Of a stretch of DNA of 5,535 nucleotides, positions 1 through 5,535 are shown one piece after another. The translations under genes and the position numbers were made by a program. Position 1 is the first letter of the stretch. The number at the start of each line of letters is the position of its first letter. The stretch is taken from the NCBI GenBank assembly GCA_964531385.1, contig CAZHGC010000062.1, positions 1-5,535 on the forward strand. The letters are read 5' to 3'. Under the pieces are notes generated by a model. That model searched no databases. It was given only the letters and a program-made list of their open reading frames with translations, and had not been told where the DNA came from. This stretch comes from MGBC114079 sp964531385 (GTDB taxonomy: Bacteria > Bacillota > Clostridia > Lachnospirales > CAG-274).

Positions 1-45
1 ATTTTAACTTGTAAATACTTTTTCTAAAATAGGACATTTTAACTT
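1..45. repeat. 10-bp direct repeat, 35-bp period, at left edge
   Basis: ATTTTAACTT occurs at 1-10 and again at 36-45, the second copy inside AGGACATTTTAACTT. The intervening DNA is AT-rich and non-coding. Short tandem sites like this can mark the end of an insertion sequence, where transposase binding sites are repeated, or the tail of a neighbouring gene's regulatory region. No transposase is visible because the first copy touches the window edge. The spacing is too short for a type II CRISPR unit (about 66 bp). The repeat itself is read directly; the IS-end idea is a guess. Confidence 0.35.
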
Positions 46-119
46 AAAAATCACAGATAATACAACATATTTTTCTTTTATTATTTATATATATTACTTT
101 TATTATCATGCTTTTAACA

Positions 120-139
120 AATCTAAAATTGTTTAGATT
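120..139. other. AT-rich hairpin (8-bp stem, 4-base loop)
   Basis: AATCTAAA and TTTAGATT form a perfect 8-bp stem around the loop ATTG. Only one stem pair is G:C, so the hairpin is weak. T-rich DNA follows on the plus strand but without an uninterrupted T-run, so it is a poor rho-independent terminator. In DNA this AT-rich, such a stem may occur by chance. Confidence 0.3.
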
Positions 140-258
140 AGATATAAGTTTTAATTTTATTTTGTAATAACTTTAAAAATTTTACCAAAACTTAAATAAT
201 TTTACATAATTGAATATTTTTACAAAATGTGATAAAAAGTGATAAAGCCCTTCAGAAA

Positions 259-269
259 TGTGATATAAT
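259..269 (+). promoter_or_regulatory. Extended -10 promoter (TGTGATATAAT)
   Basis: The segment holds a consensus TATAAT at 264-269 preceded by TG one base upstream (TGATATAAT), the extended -10 form recognised by the housekeeping sigma factor in low-GC Gram-positives. No good TTGACA lies 17 bases upstream; the nearest is GTGATA at 239-244, with a 19-base spacer. Extended -10 promoters often tolerate a poor -35. Transcription would start near 276 and run toward the DUF6429-like pseudogene and the recombinase-like gene at 722, leaving a leader of about 150 bases. This is inferred from sequence alone. Confidence 0.55.
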
Positions 270-407
270 TTTAATGGAAGAGATAATATTATACAAGACT
301 TATAACTAAAAAACTAATTAGAAAAGTATGGATAGAAATCTTCAAATAATAAGTACTAGAATTTTAAATTTATACGATAGAAAAAAACTTAATTTGTTGT
401 ACTTAAT

Positions 408-421
408 TTAGATATATCTAA
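408..421. promoter_or_regulatory. 14-bp perfect palindrome, possible operator
   Basis: TTAGATATATCTAA is its own reverse complement. It lies about 130 bases downstream of the predicted transcription start and just before the gene at 421-693. It could be a dimeric repressor site, but about one palindrome of this length is expected by chance in 5.5 kb of DNA this AT-rich, so position is the only argument. Confidence 0.2.
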
Positions 422-693
422 TGAATAAAATGTTTTGTTATGGAGGTAGATTTAGTGGAAAAAGCATTAAAGAATTAACATTACTATTAATGTATTTAAC
501 ATCTTGAGAAGAAGAAAGTTTATACTATGATAAAAGTGATAATTTAGAAAAAGATGTATTTAAAAGTTTTTGGAAAGGTTATTCATTTGAAGCTATTAAC
601 AAGTTAATGGATAAAGGTTATCTTTTTCAATCAAAACAAAAGAATAAATCAATTACATTAACTAAAAAGGAGAGAAATTGGCTAAAGGACTAG
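421..693 (+). pseudogene. Broken DUF6429-like gene (in-frame TGA, displaced start)
   Basis: Reading from ATG 421 to TAG 691-693 gives about 90 codons interrupted by TGA at 505-507. Around it the peptide runs KELTLLLMYLTS-stop-EEE, then FKSFWKGYSFEAINKLMDKGYL and a SITLTKKE tail. From memory this matches the small DUF6429 family (LTLLLLYLTSW, WKGYDFD and YLTEEG blocks), where the stop position is Trp, so TGG to TGA is the simplest explanation. The start is also odd: there is no Shine-Dalgarno before ATG 421 or 430, whereas GGAGG (442-446) sits 8 bases before GTG 455, which is out of frame by a single base. A one-base loss in the A-run at 459-463 would explain this. Two lesions favour a pseudogene over UGA=Trp recoding. 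The family's function is unknown to me; it may have been a small cytoplasmic protein expressed with the gene at 722. Confidence 0.6.
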
Positions 694-721
694 TAAAAAA
701 ATATTTAAAGTAGGTGCTAAA

Positions 722-1156
722 ATGTTTGATTATGATAAAAAAATAAAAGCAAATATAAAAAGAAATGAAAAATATATTAAAGAATTTGAAAAGTGGTTAA
801 ATGAAAAAGGTTTAGCAAAGAACACTATAAGGAAACATTTGAATAATGCAAGTTTATATATTGATGATTATTTAAACTATTATGATATTACTAAAGCAGA
901 AGATGGTCTTGATGAAGTATTTGTATTTTTAGATGGCTGGTTTATAGAAAAATGTACATGGTCAACAAGAAATTCATTAAAAGAAACATTAGCTAGTCTT
1001 AAGAAATTTTATCAATATATGAGTGAAAATAATTATATCGATGCTAATGATTATGATAGTACATTTAAATTTATTAGAGATAACATGGACAAATTACTAG
1101 AGCATGTTGATGAATACAATAGTTTTGATGAAGAAGATTATTATGATATGTTTTAA
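722..1156 (+). CDS. Orphan recombinase-type core-binding (SAM-like) domain protein
   Basis: This is an intact 144-residue frame starting at ATG with AGGTG (712-716) five bases upstream, 28 bases after the stop of the DUF6429-like pseudogene, so both were probably one transcript. Residues 17-56 (YIKEFEKWLNEKGLAKNTI, then a helix ending DDYLNYY) and residues 79-107 (TWSTRNSLKETLASLKKFYQYM, then SENNYI) show the paired-helix layout of the N-terminal core-binding domain of tyrosine recombinases. The whole catalytic domain, with its Arg-His-Arg-Tyr residues, is absent. The C-terminus is acidic and aromatic (SFDEEDYYDMF). No signal peptide or membrane segment is present. It therefore cannot act as a recombinase alone. 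It may bind DNA, or it may belong to a stand-alone family that reuses this fold. The stop is TAA and all three Trp codons are TGG. The domain call is by pattern recognition; the role is unknown. Confidence 0.6.
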   Translation: MFDYDKKIKANIKRNEKYIKEFEKWLNEKGLAKNTIRKHLNNASLYIDDYLNYYDITKAEDGLDEVFVFLDGWFIEKCTWSTRNSLKETLASLKKFYQYMSENNYIDANDYDSTFKFIRDNMDKLLEHVDEYNSFDEEDYYDMF

Positions 1157-1284
1157 TTAAAGAAATTAAACAATGACTAAAGTATTAGCATTAAAATAGA
1201 AATTACTGATAGAAGAATACTTGCAGATTTATCATATACTATTCTTGCTACATAAAAACTTAATACTTAGAAAGTAGTGAAAAT
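1157..1284. other. Short decayed coding-like stretch
   Basis: The frame at 1181-1255 reads SISIKIEITDRRILADLSYTILAT before a TAA, a peptide that looks protein-like but has no start codon or ribosome site. An ATG at 1173 in another frame gives MTKVLALK before a TAG. Joined by a frameshift, these could be the remains of one small gene. I recognise no family. No promoter or terminator stands out here. Confidence 0.25.
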
Positions 1285-1652
1285 ATGGATTTAGTATTTA
1301 AAAAAGAAAAAATTTAGAAATGAAGAAAAAATAAAAATGCTTAATAGCATGAAAAATTCATATATAGGTTTATTTAAAGTTATTGATATTGCGATGAGCA
1401 ACACTTTAAAATTTGATAAAAAAAGAATAATATATTTCTATAACAGAATAATAACGTTTGATGATATATTATTCGGAACAGGAATTCATTGTATGATGGT
1501 CTCTAAACACAAATCATTAAAAGAATTTATAAAAAATCATAAGTATAAAGAATATAGTGATTTCTCTAGGTGCATTTTATTATAATAATTTATCCAATAA
1601 AGAAAATAGATTAACAGTAGGATACAATAATCAATATTGTCGTAGAAGATAA
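1285..1652 (+). pseudogene. Decayed gene of unknown function in three frames
   Basis: The longest piece is an open frame of 82 codons from ATG 1337 to TAA 1583-1585, with no Shine-Dalgarno. Two neighbouring frames look like its missing ends. ATG 1285 gives MDLVFKKEK, which joins FRNEEKIK in the main frame if one base changed near 1307-1315. At about 1560 a shift from the main frame gives ISLGAFYYNNLSNKENRL, followed by a basic tail and TAA at 1650-1652. Stitched together, the product would be about 120 residues, basic, without a clear signal peptide. I recognise no family. The case for one broken gene rests on smooth joins and protein-like composition. The alternative is that only the 82-codon frame, or nothing, is expressed. 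Confidence 0.35.
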
Positions 1653-1791
1653 GAAAACTGAAAATACATTGATTTAATTAAATAATAGTATATTTAGAAG
1701 TATAAAAGATCCGTTACTTTGATGAAATAATAAAATTAGTAAAGGATAGTAAAAGGAAATTTAAAAGAGTTAATAAGAATAATTAAAAAGC
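1653..1791. other. Degenerate spacer upstream of cas9
   Basis: One frame reads RYFDEIIKLVKDSKRKFKR and ends at a TAA in 1780-1785. It looks like the C-terminal end of a small basic protein, but stops close just upstream and no start is visible. TTGATT (1669-1674) and TATATT (1689-1694) are only 14 bases apart, too close for a good promoter, so the cas9 promoter is not securely placed. No terminator, CRISPR repeat or tracrRNA anti-repeat was recognised. Confidence 0.3.
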
Positions 1792-1799
1792 AAAAGGAG
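1792..1799 (+). promoter_or_regulatory. Shine-Dalgarno of cas9
   Basis: AAAAGGAG lies 10 bases before the TTG at 1810. An in-frame TGA at 1801-1803 excludes any start further upstream. The first residues after TTG fall on the conserved Cas9 N-terminus, so this site fixes TTG as the start. ATT at 1807 is in frame but is a much rarer start codon. Confidence 0.8.
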
Positions 1800-1809
1800 T
1801 TGATATATT

Positions 1810-4800
1810 TTGAAAAAAAATTATATATTAGGATTGGATATTGGTATTTCATCAGTTGGATGGGGATTATTAGAATTAGATGATAATAATAATCCGTACA
1901 AAATAATTGATGCAGGTAGTAGAATATTTACACCTGGAGAAGAAGCATCTGGAGATAGCAAAGCTAAAGCAAGAAGAGAAAAAAGAGGAGCAAGAAGAGT
2001 AATAAGAAGAAGAGAATTTAGATTAGATAGAGTTAAAAACTTATTATATGAACAAAACTATCTAAAAGCAAACATTACTAGTAATATTGTTTCAATTAAA
2101 AATGAAGAGTTATCAGAAGCATTTGATAATATGATAAATAATTATTATAAGAATAAAGATACAAACCCATATAAATTAAAAGTTGAAGCTCTTGATAGAA
2201 AATTAACAAACGAAGAATTATCAATTATACTAGTGCATTATGCTAAAAAAAGAGGATATAAATCAAATAGAGAGGAAACTAGTGATAAAGATACAGGAAA
2301 AGTACTGAGTGCAATAAAAGAGAATAAAGAACTAATTAAACAAAGTAACTATCGCATTATATCAGAAATGTATCTAAAAGATGAAAAATTTAAAGATAAA
2401 ATCAAGAATAGTCCAGGTAATTATAAAGTATCTGTTACAATTGAAATGTATTTAGAAGAAATAAATAAAGTACTAGATACACAAATAAAATTTGGTTTAA
2501 TAGATGAAAACTTCAAAAAAGAGTATCTTGATATATATAACTCAAGAAGAAATTATGCAAAGGGACCAGGATATTATTATATCTATGATGAAAATGGTAA
2601 TAAAGAAAGAAAAAGATCACCTTATGGTGGAGATTTAATAGAAAAAATGATAGGAAAATGTAGTTTTGATCAAAACCCAAGAGCCCCAAAAAGAGCATAT
2701 TCTTCAGAACTTTTTGTTGCTCTAACTAAACTTGTTAATTTAAAATATAAGATAGATGGAAGTGATTATAAAACATTAACCAAAAAAGAAATAGAAACTT
2801 TAATAGAAAAAGCAAAAGACAAGAAAACAATAACATATAAAGATTTAACAAAACTAATAAATGAAAATATAACTATTAAAGATTTAACTTTATCTAAAGA
2901 TAATTATAAAAAAGTACTTGATGACTTAAAGAAAAAACTTAAAATTGATAAAGAAGCTAAAATAGATATTAAAGACTTATCAAATGAAGAAAGAGAAATA
3001 TATAACAAAATATATAATGATAAACTATTAAGTAAAACCTTAATAGAACTAAAAGGCTATCATGAGTTAAAAGCTTGTATTATAAAATGTTACAACAAAG
3101 AAGTATGGGAAAACATAAAAAATGATGCAAAATTATTAGATGAATTAGCAACTTACTGTACTAATTATAAAGTTAATGAAGATATTTTAAATAAAATAAA
3201 AGAATCAGAACTATTTGATTCCTTATTTGAAGATATAAACTTTATAGATAGTTTACCTAACTTTAAAGAACATCTAATGTTATCTTTAAACATCATAAGA
3301 GATTTAATCCCATTAATGATCGAAGGAAATACATATGATAAAGCAATGAATTTATTAAATTATGATCATTCTAATACAAATAAAGATATAGAAAAAAAAG
3401 ACTTACTTGTACCAATATATGCAAATGAAAACATAACTAATCAAAGAGTAATTAGATCACTTACTCAAGCAAGAAAAGTAATTAATATGATTATAAAAAA
3501 ATATGGTANNNNNNNNNNNNNNNNNNNNNNNNNNNNNNNNNNNNNNNNNNNNNNNNNNNNNNNNNNNNNNNNNNNNNNNNNNNNNNNNNNNNNNNNNNNN
3601 NNNNNNNNTAGTATACACAAAAGAAAACCAAGAAAAAGGAAATAGAACTCCTTATGAATGGTTTGGAAAAACAGATAAATGGAATGAATATGAAAGTTAT
3701 ATAAATAGTTTAAACATATCACAAATTAAAAAAGATAACTATCTTCTAAAAAACTTAGATTCTGATACGGCAAGAGCAATGAGAGATCAAAACTTAAATG
3801 ATACAAAATACATAAGTAGAGAATTAGCTACATTAATAAAGGCTCATTTAAATGTTGAAAAAGTAAATATGTATCCAGGTGCTATAACAGGAAAACTGAG
3901 AGCAAGATGGGGATTTAATAGATTAATACATAGTTATGTATCACCAACATATGAAATGCCTAAAGATATGAAAGAGGATATAGAGAAAAATCGTGATAAT
4001 CATTTACATCATGCAATGGATGCCCTAGTTATCGCATCAATTACTCCATCTTTACAACAAAAAATAACTTTATATGAAAAATTTAGTAGATATATAGATG
4101 GTTTAACTGAAAAACAATTAAAAAGCTTAAATGCTGGAAATACAAGTGATATTCCAGGAGAATTTTATAATGATGAAACTGGTGAGGTAGATGATATCAA
4201 ATTAAAAGATTATTTAAAAAGCCAAGAACAAAATATATATTTTAATAAACGTAATATAAGTAAATTAGAATTCCCTCTTCCTTATAAAAACTTTGATAAA
4301 GAAGCAAAAGCAAGAGTTTATGAGCAAGACTTAAATGTCTTAAAATGGGAAATGGAACAATTACACACTTATACAAAAGAAGAATTAGAAAACCTTCATA
4401 CTCTAGTTCCATCTATAGCAAAATCTAAAATATCAGGTGCTATGCATGAAGAAACATATTATGGAATAAAAGAAATAGAAAAAGATGAAGAAATAAAGAA
4501 ATTTAAAACACTTAGAACTCCTATTGAAAAAGTAAAAAGAAGTGATTTAGAAAATATTCCAGATAAAGAAACTGGTTCTAAAGATATATATAATACCCTT
4601 GTAGAATGGTTTGGTGATTATAAAAAAGGAGAAGAAGTTTTGAAAGCAAATGGTAATAAATATCCAGTCAACAAAAATGATAAAGAACAAAAAGAAATTA
4701 AAAAATTAAAAATATATATACCATATAATAACACTGGACATAATATTAATAAAAGCAATGTAGAAAAAGGCAAAATATATAAAATAGATATATTTAAGTC

Positions 4801-5242
4801 AAAAGATAAAACAGATGATAGATTATATTTTGCATCATATGATATGTTAGAAATAAAGAAAATTAATGCTATAAAACAAGGAAAAACAACTTATAATCAC
4901 TTTGATATAAAAATAGATTATGGGCAAAGTAAAAATACTAAAACAATTCCTTATATTGAATTAATAACTAATTATGATAAGTATATAACTCTAACAAAAA
5001 ATGACTTAATTAAAATTACTACACATGATAACAAAGAGTCTATTGCATATATTGTAGGATGTTCTAGTGGAATGCTTGAAGTTAAAAGTAAACTTGGAGA
5101 TGGATATGATATCATCAAAAATAATGTTAATAGTAATAATATATTTAATAAAAAAATAGATAGATATAAAATAACAGTATCTACAATTAAAGAAATAAAA
5201 AAATTAAGGGTCAATGTTCTAGGAGAAATAAATGGGTTATAG
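1810..5242 (+). CDS. cas9: CRISPR-associated endonuclease Cas9 (type II), interrupted by assembly gap
   Basis: RNA-guided DNA endonuclease and effector of a type II CRISPR system; RuvC and HNH domains each cut one target strand. The first 566 residues precede the gap and 543 follow it. Visible in order: RuvC-I (YILGLDIGISSVGWG) with the catalytic Asp at residue 10; the Arg-rich bridge helix, residues 50-80; REC lobe motifs LVHYAKKRGYKSNREE (141-156), SPYGGDLIEKMIGKC (270-284) and LIELKGYHEL (411-420); and the start of RuvC-II, VIRSLTQARKVIN up to KKYG (547-566). After the gap come the end of HNH (TKENQEKGNRTP, with the metal-binding Asn at 3626-3628), RNA/DNA-contact motif QNLNDTKYISR, RuvC-III (HLHHAMDALVIA, His 4010-4012 and Asp 4019-4021) and a PAM-interacting C-terminus (NDLIKI and TIKEIKKLRVNVLG). 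The RuvC-II Glu and HNH His lie in the gap. The flanks are in different frames only because the placeholder is 100 bases. By comparison with SaCas9 about 100-115 residues are missing, giving about 1,210-1,225 in total, longer than most compact Cas9s. Confidence 0.96.
3509..3608. other. 100-N assembly gap inside cas9
   Basis: There are exactly 100 unknown bases, the usual scaffold placeholder rather than a measured length. On the left the protein stops at KKYG plus a first codon base A. On the right it resumes at the third-from-start base of NTA, then VYTKENQ. If the gene is intact, the true missing length must be a multiple of three. From SaCas9, where about 103 residues separate these motifs, roughly 300-330 bases are expected. 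The gap covers the RuvC-II Glu strand, linker L1 and most of HNH. It could also hide an insertion. Confidence 0.95.
5221..5225 (+). promoter_or_regulatory. Shine-Dalgarno of cas1, inside the cas9 3' end
   Basis: AGGAG lies six bases before ATG 5232, within the last codons of cas9. With the 11-base gene overlap it supports translational coupling, and it fixes the cas1 start on the conserved MGYRQVV N-terminus. Confidence 0.75.
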
Positions 5243-5535
5243 ACAAGTTGTAATTAAAAAAAGCGAAAAAATGCACTTTAAAGATAATCAATTAATTATA
5301 GAGAAAGATTCTGATAGTTATAAAGTTCCTCTAGAAGATATTAATTATGTCTTAATTGAAGATTCTACCACCATTATAACTACAAGATTACTTGCAGAAT
5401 TTGGTAAAAATGCAATATCTTTAATAATATGTGATGAAAAATATTTGCCGACTTCAATAATGTATCCGTATAATTATCATTTTAAACAATTAGATATATT
5501 CTCTCATCAATTAGAATTAGAGCAAACAATAAAAA
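5232..5535 (+). CDS. cas1: CRISPR adaptation integrase Cas1 (type II), 3' truncated by window
   Basis: Cas1 forms a complex with Cas2 that integrates new spacers at the leader end of the CRISPR array. The first 101 residues are present. They match the N-terminal beta-domain of type II Cas1: MGYRQVVIKKSEKMHFKDN at the start, VPLEDINYVLIED (residues 32-44), TTRLLAEFGKNAISLIICDEK (50-70), then the LPTSIMYPY block before the helical domain. The family's catalytic Glu, His and Asp lie in the C-terminal domain beyond the window. ATG 5232 overlaps the cas9 stop (5240-5242) by 11 bases, in a different frame, so the genes form an operon. Full length would be about 290-300 residues. The order cas9-cas1 fits II-A and II-C; cas2 and the presence or absence of csn2 downstream would decide. 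Confidence 0.93.
   Translation, partial: MGYRQVVIKKSEKMHFKDNQLIIEKDSDSYKVPLEDINYVLIEDSTTIITTRLLAEFGKNAISLIICDEKYLPTSIMYPYNYHFKQLDIFSHQLELEQTIK

Larger units (their letters stand above)
1..420. other. AT-rich intergenic region without a convincing gene
   Basis: No open frame of useful length was found on either strand. The longest ATG frame I read is 26 codons (328-411), with no Shine-Dalgarno and no recognisable product. The stretch contains the direct repeat at the left edge, a small hairpin, three GTGATA boxes ending in an extended -10 promoter, and a 14-bp palindrome just before the next gene. I looked for a tracrRNA (anti-repeat, GC-containing hairpins, T-run) and saw none I could defend. 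Confidence 0.6.

Noticed and set aside
1..50. Minus-strand AAGTTAAAAT, which resembles part of the S. pyogenes tracrRNA
   Set aside because: The match is a 10-base AT-rich stretch occurring twice, without the following AAGGC nexus or hairpins, so it is better read as a simple direct repeat.
350..405. Inverted repeat TAAGTAC (350-356) and GTACTTA (399-405)
   Set aside because: It has a seven-base arm and a 42-base loop in AT-rich DNA; chance explains it and no T-run follows.
328..411. ATG-initiated frame of 26 codons in the leader region
   Set aside because: It is short, has no Shine-Dalgarno and matches nothing I recognise.
2513..2698. Minus-strand frame of 61 codons inside cas9
   Set aside because: It is a shadow of the Cas9 frame: Phe/Leu-rich antisense of AT-rich coding DNA, with no ribosome site or recognisable product.
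3609..3645. Cas9 N-terminal frame continuing past the gap as a short basic tail ending at a stop
   Set aside because: It is the wrong frame after the arbitrary 100-N placeholder. The homologous HNH sequence continues in the next frame.
3465..3722. Minus-strand open frame across the N gap
   Set aside because: It is open only because the N run cannot contain stops; the plus strand here is clear Cas9 coding sequence.
4972..5214. Minus-strand frame of 80 codons that looks membrane-like
   Set aside because: The hydrophobic Leu/Ile/Phe composition is the expected antisense of Lys/Asn-rich Cas9 codons; no start site supports it.

Overview
The window is very AT-rich, with purine-rich Shine-Dalgarno sites, A/T-ending codons and a TTG start on one gene. 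This points to a low-GC Firmicute or Mollicute-like bacterium (Bacilli/Erysipelotrichia/RF39 type), but the species cannot be told from the sequence. Trp is TGG at all 12 sites I counted in the three readable genes (7 in cas9, 3 in the gene at 722, 2 in the pseudogene at 421). The only in-frame TGA sits in a gene that also shows a second lesion, so the standard bacterial code is favoured over UGA=Trp.

Layout. Positions 1-420 hold no convincing gene. They contain a 10-bp direct repeat with a 35-bp period at the left edge, an AT-rich hairpin, a strong extended -10 promoter (259-269) and a 14-bp palindrome. Next is a two-gene unit: a broken DUF6429-like gene (421-693), then an intact 144-residue protein (722-1156) that looks like the N-terminal DNA-binding half of a tyrosine recombinase without its catalytic half. 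Positions 1157-1809 look like decaying coding DNA, including a product of about 120 residues spread over three frames (1285-1652).

The right two thirds is the start of a type II CRISPR-Cas operon: cas9 (1810-5242), interrupted by a 100-N assembly gap, then cas1 (from 5232, running off the window). The two overlap by 11 bases. Cas9 would use a crRNA:tracrRNA guide to cut invading DNA. Cas1, with Cas2 presumably downstream, would insert new spacers. No CRISPR array and no tracrRNA could be recognised, so both probably lie outside the window. Subtype II-A versus II-C cannot be decided because the genes after cas1 are missing.

The cas9 gap hides two of the key nuclease residues: the RuvC-II Glu and the HNH general-base His. 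The apparent frame change across the gap comes from the 100-N placeholder and is not evidence of a frameshift. I see no undescribed system with strong support. The points most worth following are the long REC-side insertion in this Cas9 and the orphan recombinase-like domain paired with the broken DUF6429-like gene.
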